Counted from the stretch's first letter, positions 9,140-16,825 are shown. The stretch: 64,000 nucleotides of DNA from Clostridiales bacterium (GCA_004554585.1 SFLH01000006.1:179017-243016), one strand, 5' to 3'. Notes: generated by a model not told the origin, from the letters alone. A program made the numbers and translations.

Positions 9140-9156
9140 AGAAAGGGGTAATTCTT

Positions 9157-10242
9157 ATGGCAAATGATCGTGTTTACAACTTTTCGGCAGGTCCCTCCAT
9201 GCTGCCTCTGGAAGTCCTCCAGCGGGCCGGTGCGGAGATCACCAACTATGGCGGCTCCGGCATGTCCGTCATGGAGATGAGCCATCGTTCCAAGGTCTTC
9301 ATCAAGATCTTCGACGAGACCCAGGAAAAGTTCCGCCGTCTGCTGGGCGTGCCCGAGGGATATAAGGTTCTTTTCCTCCAGGGCGGTGGCACCATGCAGT
9401 TTGGCATGATCCCCATGAACCTCATCGGCAAGACCGGTAAGGCCGACTATGCCGTCACCGGCAACTTCGCCAACTTGGCCATGAAGGAAGCCAAGAAATA
9501 TGGCCAGGTGAACATCGCTGCCTCCAGCGAGGATCGCAAGCACGTCTACATCCCCAGCCAGGATCAGCTGAAGCTGAGCGCCGATGCCTCTTATTTCTAT
9601 TACTGCTCCAACAACACCATCGAGGGCACCCAGTGGCAGTACGTCCCCGAGACCGGCTCTGTGCCCCTGGCCTGCGACATGTCCTCCGACATCCTCTCCC
9701 GCCCCATCGACGTGAGCAAGTACGGGGTGATCTTCGCCGGTGCCCAGAAGAACCTGGCTCCCGCCGGCCTGACCATCGTGGTCATCCGGGAGGACCTGGC
9801 CGGCAATGAACTGCCCATTACCCCCGCGATCATGAACTACAAGTCCATGATCGACAAGGACTCTATGTACAATACGCCCCCTTGCTGGTGCATCTACATG
9901 CTGGGCCTGATGTGCGACTGGCTGGAAGAGCAGGGCGGCGCTGCCGGCATGGAGAAGATCAACGTCAAGAAGGCTCAGATGCTCTACGACGTGCTGGACG
10001 CCTCCAAGATGTTCACCGTCTCCGCCGAGCCCGGCTCCCGTTCCTTCATGAACGTCACCTTCCGCTCCGCTTCCGAGGACCTGGATGCCAAGTTCGTGGC
10101 CGAGTCCGTCAAGGCCGGCTTCACCAACCTGAAGGGCCACCGCTCCGTGGGCGGCATGCGCGCCTCCATCTACAACGCCATGCCCATGGAAGGTGTGGAG
10201 AAGCTGTGCGACTTCATCCAGAAGTTTGAGAAAGAAAATTGA
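9157..10242 (+). CDS. serC: Phosphoserine aminotransferase
   Basis: PLP enzyme that converts 3-phosphohydroxypyruvate and glutamate to phosphoserine, the second step of serine synthesis. The 361 residues match the family length. FSAGPSMLP at the start, the GGGTMQFGMIP segment, and Lys198 in GAQKNLAPAG, which should hold PLP, are present. The ATG has GAAAGGGG upstream. serA follows, so two consecutive steps are adjacent, but in reverse pathway order and separated by a 195-base five-hairpin element whose first stem covers the serC stop codon. Confidence 0.96.
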   Translation: MANDRVYNFSAGPSMLPLEVLQRAGAEITNYGGSGMSVMEMSHRSKVFIKIFDETQEKFRRLLGVPEGYKVLFLQGGGTMQFGMIPMNLIGKTGKADYAVTGNFANLAMKEAKKYGQVNIAASSEDRKHVYIPSQDQLKLSADASYFYYCSNNTIEGTQWQYVPETGSVPLACDMSSDILSRPIDVSKYGVIFAGAQKNLAPAGLTIVVIREDLAGNELPITPAIMNYKSMIDKDSMYNTPPCWCIYMLGLMCDWLEEQGGAAGMEKINVKKAQMLYDVLDASKMFTVSAEPGSRSFMNVTFRSASEDLDAKFVAESVKAGFTNLKGHRSVGGMRASIYNAMPMEGVEKLCDFIQKFEKEN

Positions 10243-10433
10243 GACCCGCTTCGCTGGGCTCTCAATTTTGAGAATGGCAGCCCCCCGGCGCGCACGGCCG
10301 CGCGGCGGCCGCACACTGGGGGGCTGAGAGGAATTTTTTCGCCGGCGGAGCCGGCGAAAAAATACATCAGAATTGATTTTTCCGTCTGCGGACGGGAAAA
10401 CTCTGCGAGGCTTTGGCCGCTGGGGCGGCGGAG
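10235..10433 (+). repeat. Five-hairpin intergenic element, copy 2
   Basis: Second copy of the element at 396-590. Stem 1: 10235-10244 with 10260-10269, loop 10245-10259 (CCCGCTTCGCTGGGC, 14 of 15 bases as in copy 1). Stem 2: outer 10278-10286 with 10318-10326, inner 10295-10301 with 10305-10311. Stem 3: 10334-10346 with 10350-10362. Stem 4: 10378-10386 with 10391-10400, loop TGCG, one bulged G. Stem 5: 10401-10406 with 10428-10433. The serC stop codon (10240-10242) lies in the first arm. The serA ribosome site follows directly, so the element would sit in a serC-serA transcript. Confidence 0.85.
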
Positions 10434-10466
10434 CTTTGGTAGATTAAGAAAGGATATGCTGTCGAT

Positions 10467-11606
10467 ATGTACCATGTAAAGACAATGAATAAGATCTCCA
10501 AGATCGGCCTGGCCGAGCTGGACGATCGGTTTGAAATCAGCGATGCCATGGAGCATGAGGACGCCATTCTGGTGCGCTCCGCCAAGCTCCACGACTATGA
10601 CTTCCCCGCCGAGCTGCAGTGCATCGCCCGGGCCGGCGCCGGCGTCAACAACATTCCTCTGGACCGGGCAGCCGATGCGGGCATCGTGGTCTTCAACACC
10701 CCCGGCGCCAACGCCAACGGCGTCAAGGAGCTGACCATTGCTGCCCTGCTCATGGCCTCCCGGAAGCTCTCCCAGGGCATCACCTGGGTCAAGGAGCAGT
10801 CCGCCGCCGGCGCCGACGTGGCCGCCGTGGTGGAAAAGGGCAAGGCCGCCTATGTGGGCCCCGAGATCATGGGCAAGACCCTGGGCGTCATGGGCCTGGG
10901 CGCCATCGGCGTGCTGGTGGCCAACGCCGCCGCCGCCCTGGGCATGAAGATCGTGGGCTATGACCCCTTCCTGTCCGTCCGCCATGCCCTGAACCTCACC
11001 CCCGGCGTGGAGATCGTGGCCACCGTGGAGGAGCTGTATGCCAAGGCTGACTACATTACCCTCCACCTGCCCATGAACGCCGACACCAAGGGCATGATCA
11101 ACGCCGCCGCCTTCGCCGCCATGAAGGACGGGGTGCGCATCGTGAACCTGGCCCGGGGCGAGCTGGTGGACACCCCCAGCCTGAAGGAGGCCATGGCCTC
11201 CGGCAAGTGCGCCGCCTACGTCACCGACTTCCCCAACAGCGACACCGCCGCCATTGAGGGCGTGGTGGCCATCCCCCACCTGGGTGCCTCCACCCCCGAG
11301 AGCGAGGACAACTGCGCCATGATGGCCGCCCGCCAGGTGAAGGACTACCTGGACAACGGCAACATTGTCAACTCCGTCAACTACCCCGCCGTCTCCCTGG
11401 CCTGGGCCGGCCAGAACCGGGTGTGCGTGCTGACCAAGGGGGCAGACGCCGCCGCCGTCACCGCCGCCGTGCCCGGGGTGAAGGCCTCCGCCTCCGCCAC
11501 CCGCGGCGACTATGGCTGCTTCCTGCTGGATACCGACGCCGCCGTGGACGCCGCCGCCGTCTCTGCCGTGCCCGGCGTACTGCGGGTGCGTGTGCTGAAC
11601 AAGTAA
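10467..11606 (+). CDS. serA: D-3-phosphoglycerate dehydrogenase
   Basis: Oxidises 3-phosphoglycerate with NAD, the first step of serine synthesis. The 379 residues contain the NAD-binding GLGAIG (Gly143-Gly148), the catalytic Arg in NLARGELVD and the His in IPHLGAS. The C-terminal ~70 residues (from NRVCVLTKG) look like a diverged ACT-type regulatory domain and are rich in Ala and Val. The start ATG has AAGAAAGGA at 13-19 bases, a rather long spacing. The gene follows the five-hairpin element and is followed after 13 bases by the gamma carbonic anhydrase gene. Confidence 0.94.
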   Translation: MYHVKTMNKISKIGLAELDDRFEISDAMEHEDAILVRSAKLHDYDFPAELQCIARAGAGVNNIPLDRAADAGIVVFNTPGANANGVKELTIAALLMASRKLSQGITWVKEQSAAGADVAAVVEKGKAAYVGPEIMGKTLGVMGLGAIGVLVANAAAALGMKIVGYDPFLSVRHALNLTPGVEIVATVEELYAKADYITLHLPMNADTKGMINAAAFAAMKDGVRIVNLARGELVDTPSLKEAMASGKCAAYVTDFPNSDTAAIEGVVAIPHLGASTPESEDNCAMMAARQVKDYLDNGNIVNSVNYPAVSLAWAGQNRVCVLTKGADAAAVTAAVPGVKASASATRGDYGCFLLDTDAAVDAAAVSAVPGVLRVRVLNK

Positions 11607-11619
11607 GGAGGACCCTGCT

Positions 11620-12117
11620 ATGCCAAAGATCCATCCCACCGCCTGGGTGGCCCCTGGGGCCTTCGTCCGGGGGGACGTGACCATTGACGAACAGGCCAAC
11701 ATCTGGTACAATGCGGTCCTTCGGGCCGACCAGGAGAAGATCACCATCGGCAAGGGGACCAACGTGCAGGACAACTGCGTGCTCCATGGCGACGCCGGCT
11801 GCGACGTCACCGTGGGCGAGTGGGTCACCGTGGGCCACGGGGCCATTCTCCACGGCTGCACTGTGGAGGACAAGTGCCTGATCGGCATGAACGCCGTGGT
11901 GCTGGACCACGCCGTGGTGGGGGCCGGCTCCATCGTGGGCGCCGGGGCCGTGGTCTCGGCCGGGACCATCATCCCCCCCAAGAGCCTGGTGGTGGGTATC
12001 CCCGCCAAGGTCAAGCGCCAGGTCACCGACGAGGACGTGGCCGGCACCGTGGCCAACTCCGAGAGCTACCTGGGCCTCATGGCCAAGGGCATGGCCGACC
12101 CGGAAAACCAGAAGTGA
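11620..12117 (+). CDS. Gamma carbonic anhydrase family protein
   Basis: 165 residues of a left-handed beta-helix protein built from hexapeptide repeats, of the YrdA/PaaY group. Three histidines in the expected places (VLHGD, then VGHGAILHGC) would bind the metal, so carbonic anhydrase activity is possible, though many members have no proven activity. AAGGAGG lies eight bases before the ATG. It directly follows serA and ends at the hairpin at 12146, so serA and this gene form one operon. Confidence 0.9.
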   Translation: MPKIHPTAWVAPGAFVRGDVTIDEQANIWYNAVLRADQEKITIGKGTNVQDNCVLHGDAGCDVTVGEWVTVGHGAILHGCTVEDKCLIGMNAVVLDHAVVGAGSIVGAGAVVSAGTIIPPKSLVVGIPAKVKRQVTDEDVAGTVANSESYLGLMAKGMADPENQK

Positions 12118-12145
12118 CCCTTCCGGTCTTCCCGCCAAGAAACCA

Positions 12146-12184
12146 AAACAGGGGAGCGGAGGCATCCGCCCCCCTGTTTACTTT
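12146..12184 (+). terminator. Terminator of the serA operon
   Basis: AAACAGGGG plus GCGGA pair with their complements around GGCA, ending CCTGTTTACTTT. Confidence 0.75.
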
Positions 12185-12204
12185 GTGGAAAGGAGGGCGT
12201 CTGT

Positions 12205-12864
12205 TTGCCTAGCCTTCGATCGCCGGATTACCTGACCATCACCGGCCCCGGCCAAACCATTTACCGGGGGGGCGACCAGGAGTGGTACCCGGACGTGTGG
12301 CAGCGCCGGGCGGGCTGCGGCCCCACCACCGCCGCTACCCTGGTGGCCTACCTGGGATACACCCGCCCCGCCCTGGCCCCCTTGGTCCCCCTGTCGGGGG
12401 GGACCCGCACTGGCTTTCTGCAATACATGCAGAACCTGTGGACCTACGTCACCCCCGGTTCCCGGGGGCTGGACAAGCCTGAGAGCCTGGTGCTGGGCTG
12501 CCGGTCCTTCGCTCTGTCCCGGGGCTGCCGGCTGACGGGGGAGATCCTGCCCATCCCCGCCCACCCAGAGGACCGGCCCACCCTGGCCGCCTGCGAGGAC
12601 TTCCTGGCCCGGGCCCTGGACCAGGACTGCCCGGTGGCCTTTCTCAACTACTCCAACGGGGCCCTGCAGAACCTGGACAGCTGGCACTGGGTGCCCCTGA
12701 TCTCCATGACCCAGGGGGAGGAACTCCCCGAGGGCGATCCCGTCCTGCTCTGCTCCATTCTGGACGGAGGCCAGGAGAAGATCATCGACCTGGCCCTCTG
12801 GCTGGCCACCACCACCCAGGGCGGCGCCCTGGTGTCCCTGGCCCCGGCATTGCCGGAGACCTGA
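12205..12864 (+). CDS. C39-like papain-fold protein, TTG start
   Basis: 219 residues. The segment RAGCGPTTAATLVAYL resembles the active-site Cys helix of papain-like C39-type peptidases, SWHWVPLISM would supply the His and ILDGGQEK the Asp. No signal peptide is seen, so it would act in the cytoplasm. Start is TTG at 12205, because AGGAGG stands eight bases before it and no ATG or GTG is better placed. It has no obvious partner: the serA operon terminates just upstream and a two-way terminator follows. The fold assignment is inference from motif spacing; substrate unknown. Confidence 0.65.
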   Translation: MPSLRSPDYLTITGPGQTIYRGGDQEWYPDVWQRRAGCGPTTAATLVAYLGYTRPALAPLVPLSGGTRTGFLQYMQNLWTYVTPGSRGLDKPESLVLGCRSFALSRGCRLTGEILPIPAHPEDRPTLAACEDFLARALDQDCPVAFLNYSNGALQNLDSWHWVPLISMTQGEELPEGDPVLLCSILDGGQEKIIDLALWLATTTQGGALVSLAPALPET

Positions 12865-12879
12865 CGGCCCAGAAAAGAC

Positions 12880-12918
12880 AAAAAGCACGTGACCGCACAA
12901 GCAGTCACGTGCTTTTTT
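12880..12918. terminator. Two-way terminator
   Basis: AAAAAGCACGTGAC and its complement flank a ten-base loop, with T runs on both strands. It ends the C39-like gene on the plus strand and the first small membrane protein gene on the minus strand. Confidence 0.85.
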
Positions 12919-12930
12919 GAATGGATTTTC

Positions 12931-13233
12931 TTACCGCTCCCTGTCTGCCCCGCGCCGGTCCCGCAGCCCCAGCAGCAGCCAGCAGGCCAGGGCGCCCAGG
13001 CACATCCCCAGCGAGAGGATGCCCAGAATGACCGCCCAGAGACCGGGCAGGCGGCCCTGATAAACCGCCGAAGCGAAGAATTCCAGGATCACATAGGCCG
13101 CCGCCAGGCTCAGTCCCATGCGGCGGCTGCCTTTGCTGGGCAGACGGAGGAACCAGCAGACCAGAAAGCCCAGCACGATGGCACCGATGAAATACAGGAA
13201 GAATTCTCCCAAGCAGCAGCGCAGGACGACCAT
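12931..13233 (-). CDS. Small membrane protein, tandem paralogue A
   Basis: 100 residues with three hydrophobic helices and a charged tail (RDRRGADRER). It is a close relative of the next gene (MVVLRCCLGEF against MVVLQCCLGEF) and a more distant one of the third (14011-14352). Shared residues include a G-L-G-type end to helix three and the loop Y-x-G-x-L-x-G-x-W-A. The ATG at 13233 is preferred over an upstream TTG at 13254, because AAGGAGG lies between them and the lengths then match. It has its own sigma-A promoter at 13306-13334 and a terminator. Family not recognised; function unknown. Confidence 0.8.
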   Translation of the reverse strand: MVVLRCCLGEFFLYFIGAIVLGFLVCWFLRLPSKGSRRMGLSLAAAYVILEFFASAVYQGRLPGLWAVILGILSLGMCLGALACWLLLGLRDRRGADRER

Positions 13234-13305
13234 GGGGGGCGCACCTCCTTGCAAAGATCCGATGAGGGAACTGGGTGTGTTCGCGTTGAGGACTTGTGTA
13301 CTCTA

Positions 13306-13334
13306 TGCATACCACAACCTGTGGAAGATGTCAA
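13306..13334 (-). promoter_or_regulatory. Promoter of paralogue A
   Basis: On the minus strand TTGACA and TATGCA are separated by 17 bases. Confidence 0.8.
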
Positions 13335-13412
13335 CAAAAAGGGTGGAAACAAAGGCGGTTTGGAGAAAGTGCTGGGGCGCTGCCCCGCAGCGCGCCCCAG
13401 CCCTGGGAGAAC

Positions 13413-13448
13413 AAAGCACGTGGCTTCCTGGGGAAGCCACGTGCTTTT
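13413..13448 (-). terminator. Terminator of paralogue B
   Basis: AAAGCACGTGGCTTCC pairs with its complement. The minus-strand tail is short (TTTG). The arm starts like the terminator at 12880 (AAGCACGTG), as if terminator and gene were duplicated together. Confidence 0.65.
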
Positions 13449-13469
13449 CCGTGCGGGGACAGGATGGAA

Positions 13470-13769
13470 TCAGGTCAGGGGCGCTGCCCGCCCGCGGTTG
13501 AGCCGCAGGATCAGCCAGTGGAGCAGACCGCCCAGGAACAGCCCCAGACAGGCCACGCCCAAGAACAGGGCCCACTGGCCGGGCAGGAGACCGGCATAGA
13601 TCTTGGAGGCGAACAGCTCGCAGACCACATAGCCCACTGCGGCCAGGGTTGCCATGTGGGTGCTGCCCTTGCCCGCCATCAGCAGCAGCTGCCGGAGCAC
13701 CACGCCCAGCAAGACGGCCAGCAAAAAGTACAGGGAGAACTCTCCCAAACAGCATTGGAGAACGACCAT
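13470..13769 (-). CDS. Small membrane protein, tandem paralogue B
   Basis: 99 residues, three hydrophobic helices, short basic C-terminus. It aligns without gaps to paralogue A over the first ~88 residues: CCLGEF start, then KGS, an FAS and Y-x-G-x-L-P-G-x-WA-x-x-LG. ATG at 13769 with GAGGTGCC upstream; the same AGGTGC string precedes paralogues A and C. Own promoter at 13872-13900. The three separate promoters mean each copy can be expressed on its own. Function unknown. Confidence 0.8.
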   Translation of the reverse strand: MVVLQCCLGEFSLYFLLAVLLGVVLRQLLLMAGKGSTHMATLAAVGYVVCELFASKIYAGLLPGQWALFLGVACLGLFLGGLLHWLILRLNRGRAAPLT

Positions 13770-13871
13770 ACTCAGGCACCTCGTTTCCTGAAAGACGTAA
13801 ACGGCTGCGTCACATGTCGTCGATCTCGGCGGCTTGGTGCGGGGGATTGGGAAATCCCCCTTCTATGGGGA

Positions 13872-13900
13872 GATATACCATGTTCCTGGGGGAAAGTCAA
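13872..13900 (-). promoter_or_regulatory. Promoter of paralogue B
   Basis: Minus strand TTGACT, 17 bases, TATATC(T). Upstream of it lies a TTTTCCACAAATT string also found upstream of the paralogue C promoter. Confidence 0.85.
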
Positions 13901-13968
13901 CCGGGAAAGGGGAGAAAACATTCCTTAAAATTTGTGGAAAAGGACCAAAAATCCCGACCTGCGGGGCA

Positions 13969-14000
13969 AAAAAAGCACAGGGGTACCCCCTGTGGCTTTT
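13969..14000 (-). terminator. Terminator of paralogue C
   Basis: AAAAGC-ACAGGGG stem with one bulged base; on the minus strand it is followed by a run of T. Confidence 0.75.
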
Positions 14001-14010
14001 CAGCGGTTTC

Positions 14011-14352
14011 TCAAGGGGAATCCTCCTTCTCCTCCTGCGCTGCTTTTGCCTCCCTTTCCTCCTTCTCTTCCTTTTCCCGCAGGGTTCGCAGCCCCCAGTG
14101 GGTGCTGCTTCCCAGAAACATCCCCAGGGAAAACAGGGCCAGATACAGGGCCCACCGGCCGGCCAGCCGGCCCTCGTAGACCCAGTCGGAAATGGCCTCA
14201 AAGGTGCGGAAGGCCACGAAAAAGCCCACCATCAGGAAAGCGGTCTTCTTGGTGGACAGCCGCAGGAGGCGGCAGAGCAGAAAACCCAGGGCGATGGTTC
14301 CCAGAACACAGGGAAAGAAGGGAACGGTGAAGCAGTATTCCATGACAGTCAC
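14011..14352 (-). CDS. Small membrane protein, tandem paralogue C
   Basis: 113 residues, the most diverged of the three tandem relatives. It keeps the three hydrophobic helices and the Y-E-G-R-L-A-G-R-WALYLA loop but replaces the early CCLGEF by YCFTVPFF and ends in a long charged tail (REKEEKEEREAKAAQEEK) that may be coiled. Start is a GTG at 14352 with AGGTGCTGG upstream; an ATG three codons on is possible. Own promoter at 14434-14462. Function unknown. Confidence 0.75.
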   Translation of the reverse strand: MTVMEYCFTVPFFPCVLGTIALGFLLCRLLRLSTKKTAFLMVGFFVAFRTFEAISDWVYEGRLAGRWALYLALFSLGMFLGSSTHWGLRTLREKEEKEEREAKAAQEEKEDSP

Positions 14353-14433
14353 GATCCAGCACCTCGCTTTCGGGGAAGGGTGGGGCTCGTTTGGGGGCTT
14401 GCTGTGGGAGAGAAGTTCCCCCCTCTATAGGCA

Positions 14434-14462
14434 GATATAGCATATCCCAGGGGCAAAGTCAA
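14434..14462 (-). promoter_or_regulatory. Promoter of paralogue C
   Basis: Minus strand TTGACT, 17 bases, TATATC(T), the same hexamers and spacing as for paralogue B. Confidence 0.85.
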
Positions 14463-14507
14463 CGGAAAAGCGGGAGAAAAGACCCCCTGGAATTTGTGGA
14501 AAAGCGA

Positions 14508-14551
14508 CAAAAAAGCCCGCCGCAGACGGCATTGGTTCTGCGGCGGGCTCT
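14508..14551 (-). terminator. Terminator of the ylmH operon
   Basis: AGCCCGCCGCAGA pairs with its complement across a ten-base loop; the minus strand continues with six T. It closes the four-gene run from 16703 to 14575. Confidence 0.88.
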
Positions 14552-14574
14552 TTGCTGTGGGTTTGGGAAGGGCG

Positions 14575-15177
14575 TCAATCCTCCCGCGGGAAGGTCACGG
14601 CGTAGGCCCCCAGCACCTGGAGGCAGGGGATGGCCGCCGCGGCCTGGGGAGACAGGGGCTGGCGGGGATACTGAACCTGGGGCTGGGTGGGGATCGCAGG
14701 CAGGGTCTTGTCCCCCTGGCTGGCCCCCCGGGCGTCCGTGGGGGCAAAGGCCCACTGGAAGGTACACCCGCAGAAGGCCCGGTCAGCCTGGATGGTCTCG
14801 GCGGGCACAAAGACCGTCTCACCATCCTGGCGGTAGAAGCAGCCGTCGTTGTCCCGCTCCGCCGGGCAGCCCCCCACCGCCCCTGTCCTGGTGTAGGTGA
14901 TGGTGAGGAAGGGGGCGCGGAAGGTCACGGCCTGGTCCTGGCTCTGGCAGGTGAGGGGGACGGCGGGGCTCTCCCAGCGGCCGATGTTCAGCCACCCCCG
15001 CCTGCCGCCGGCGGCCACGGGGGTGTTCAGCTCCAGATACACCGTGCCGGCCGCCCCGCCCCGCCGCTCGGCGTTGATGCGCAGCACTGGGCGCAGGGAG
15101 ACGTATCCTGCCGGCAGCAGGGCCCGCAGCCGGTCCTGGTCCACCTGGTAGGCCACGACGAATTGTTCCACTTCCAT
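14575..15177 (-). CDS. Acetoacetate decarboxylase-like protein
   Basis: 200 residues. The start (VEQFVVAYQVDQDRLRALLPAGYVSL) and the following beta-rich part (RINAERR, YLELNTPV) resemble the acetoacetate decarboxylase superfamily, where a small beta barrel binds acids or ketones. A Cys-x-Cys (FCGCTF) lies in the C-terminal half. The lysine of the true decarboxylase could not be placed, so enzyme activity is unproven. It is the last gene of the ylmH-DUF896-tautomerase run and starts 33 bases after the tautomerase. The tautomerase neighbour also acts on keto acids in other systems, but a joint pathway is only a guess. Confidence 0.6.
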   Translation of the reverse strand: MEVEQFVVAYQVDQDRLRALLPAGYVSLRPVLRINAERRGGAAGTVYLELNTPVAAGGRRGWLNIGRWESPAVPLTCQSQDQAVTFRAPFLTITYTRTGAVGGCPAERDNDGCFYRQDGETVFVPAETIQADRAFCGCTFQWAFAPTDARGASQGDKTLPAIPTQPQVQYPRQPLSPQAAAAIPCLQVLGAYAVTFPRED

Positions 15178-15210
15178 GGCGCTTGGCCTCCTCTCCCGAA
15201 TGACAGGGGA

Positions 15211-15567
15211 TTATTTCTTCATTTTTGTGGCAATGGTCACCCCGCCGATGGCGATGCGGTCCAGGCCATTGTCGTGGAAGACCAGGGTGAGCTCCTTGTC
15301 CTCCCCTAAGACCTCCCGCACGGCGGCGCGCATGCCTTCGGCGATGGCGTTGACCTTCTCCTCCTTGATGGGGCCGGCCTCGATGTTGGCCACCACCATG
15401 TTGTGGGCCTGGGGCTGGCCGTTCTCGTAGAGGGTCTCGTACTCGTTGACAAAGGTGAAGATATGGGGGGCCTTGAGCACCGGGGCAGCGGCTTCGTAGA
15501 GCTTGGCCGCCAGGGCATTCTTGGTGGGCTGGTCCAGCTTGGGGACGTTGACGTACATACTGGGCAT
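15211..15567 (-). CDS. Tautomerase family protein
   Basis: 118 residues of the 4-oxalocrotonate tautomerase type. A proline follows the initiator Met, as needed for the catalytic N-terminal Pro after Met removal. The fold pattern (MYVNVPKLDQPTKNALAAKL, then EEKVNAIAEGMRAAVREVLG and a C-terminal strand) fits one long or two fused units. AAGGAGG lies ten bases upstream of the ATG. It lies between the DUF896 gene and the ADC-like gene on one transcript. Substrate unknown. Confidence 0.75.
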   Translation of the reverse strand: MPSMYVNVPKLDQPTKNALAAKLYEAAAPVLKAPHIFTFVNEYETLYENGQPQAHNMVVANIEAGPIKEEKVNAIAEGMRAAVREVLGEDKELTLVFHDNGLDRIAIGGVTIATKMKK

Positions 15568-15646
15568 GGGGTGTTTTCCTCCTTATTTCTTTGGGCGGCG
15601 GGGCCGCCGTGCATGAAACGCGGGTGCGTTTGCTGCCGGTGGGGGG

Positions 15647-15868
15647 TCAGGACAGGGGGCCGCCCTGGTCCTTCTTTTTCAGCTTGGTCTTCGAGCCGTC
15701 TTCCTCCAGGAAGTAGACGTTGTCCAGCTGGGCTTCCAGGCTTTGCCGGATGGCGGCCAGGTACTCCTGGCGCAGCAGGGCCTGTTCCTGCTTTTCTGCC
15801 TCGGTCAGGCCGATGGTCTTGCTCTTGCGGGCCAGCTCGTTGAGCCGGGCAATGCGTTCTTCTGTCAT
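15647..15868 (-). CDS. DUF896 domain protein
   Basis: 73 residues, almost entirely the YnzC-type DUF896 helical hairpin: IARLNELARKSKTIGLTEAE followed by LLRQEYLAAIRQSLEAQL. The basic C-terminus has KTKLKKKDQ. Members are small cytoplasmic proteins linked to stress or SOS response in Bacillus, without a defined activity. The ATG at 15868 has AAAGGA upstream, and 37 bases separate it from ylmH, so it is cotranscribed. Confidence 0.88.
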   Translation of the reverse strand: MTEERIARLNELARKSKTIGLTEAEKQEQALLRQEYLAAIRQSLEAQLDNVYFLEEDGSKTKLKKKDQGGPLS

Positions 15869-15905
15869 AGGGGGTATGTCCTTTCCAGTGAGGATTTGGG
15901 GTGTG

Positions 15906-16703
15906 TCACAGATAGCGGTCCAGGACCAGGATGGTCCGGCCCCGCTTGGAGGTGCCGCCGATTTCCCGCAGCACACACTTGCCCAGGCCCCGGCAGGTGA
16001 GGGTGTCCCCCTCGGCCACGGCCTTGTCGGCTTTCTCGCAGGGGCGGTGGTTGACCATCACCCGGCCGGCCCGGATGAGCTCGGCTGCCCGGCTGCGGGG
16101 AATGGAAAACCCCGCCGAGACCACGGCGTCCAGCCGGGCCGAGGCCACGGTGGCCCGGACTTCTTTGCGCTCTCCCGGGGTGGGGGTCAGCTGGTCCAGG
16201 GGCAGGGGGGTCAGGGTGACGGGATACCGCCCGGCCTTGTCCCACTGGGACAGGAGGATGGGCACCACCTCCGCTAGCACAATGACCTGGGCGCCGCCTT
16301 CGTTGAGCAGAATGTCCCCGATCTTCTCCCGGGTGAGCCCCAGGCCCATGAGGGAGCCCAGGTAGTCCCGGTGGGTGAGTCCTGCCCCCGGGGGAACCTT
16401 CACCGCCAGTGCCTGGAGGGGACAGTCCTCGCTTTCCAGCCAGATCTCCTCCTCCAGCCAGTCGGGCAGGAAGGCCCACAGTTTGCGCTCGGCGTCGGCA
16501 TAGCCCCCGTGGAGGATGCCCTGGCCGGGGGCGGCGGCCATGAGCAGGTCGGCACTCTGGGCCTGCTGAGCGGGGGAGAGAAAGCCCGTGTGGGTGGGGA
16601 TTCCCCGCTGCTGGGCCCGCTGCTGCTGGTCCAACACCCGGGCCAGGAGCAGACGGCTGTCGCCGTCGTTGGCGTATTTGTCCAGCAATTGGGTTTTGTT
16701 CAC
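15906..16703 (-). CDS. ylmH: S4-domain RNA-binding protein YlmH
   Basis: 265 residues. The C-terminal ~70 residues form an S4 domain (FSIPRSRAAELIRAGRVMVN, then AEGDTLTCRG), preceded by the YlmH N-terminal domain. YlmH binds ribosomes and aids quality control of stalled nascent chains in Firmicutes. It usually sits in the division cluster near ylmG and divIVA; here it heads an operon with a DUF896, a tautomerase and an ADC-like gene instead. Start is GTG at 16703 because AAAGGAGG stands nine bases upstream. The promoter at 16774-16803 overlaps that of the divergent kinase gene. Confidence 0.88.
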   Translation of the reverse strand: MNKTQLLDKYANDGDSRLLLARVLDQQQRAQQRGIPTHTGFLSPAQQAQSADLLMAAAPGQGILHGGYADAERKLWAFLPDWLEEEIWLESEDCPLQALAVKVPPGAGLTHRDYLGSLMGLGLTREKIGDILLNEGGAQVIVLAEVVPILLSQWDKAGRYPVTLTPLPLDQLTPTPGERKEVRATVASARLDAVVSAGFSIPRSRAAELIRAGRVMVNHRPCEKADKAVAEGDTLTCRGLGKCVLREIGGTSKRGRTILVLDRYL

Positions 16704-16773
16704 CGGCAGTCCCTCCTTTCCCAGGGTGGATTTTGAACCAACTGTAAATTCCGCTGGGGATTTTGTCAAAAGT

Positions 16774-16803
16774 AGTATATCCTGCGGATCTGCCTATTGT
16801 CAA
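16774..16803 (-). promoter_or_regulatory. Promoter of the ylmH operon
   Basis: Minus strand TTGACA, 18 bases, TATACT. Its -35 box shares bases with the -35 box of the plus-strand promoter. Confidence 0.8.
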
Positions 16804-16825
16804 CGGAAATGGGACAGGTTATAAT
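16797..16825 (+). promoter_or_regulatory. Promoter of the kinase gene
   Basis: TTGTCA, 17 bases, perfect TATAAT. The string TTGTCAA serves as -35 on both strands. Confidence 0.8.

Noticed and set aside
14575..15177. True acetoacetate decarboxylase
   Set aside because: The Schiff-base lysine could not be located with confidence; only the superfamily call is kept.
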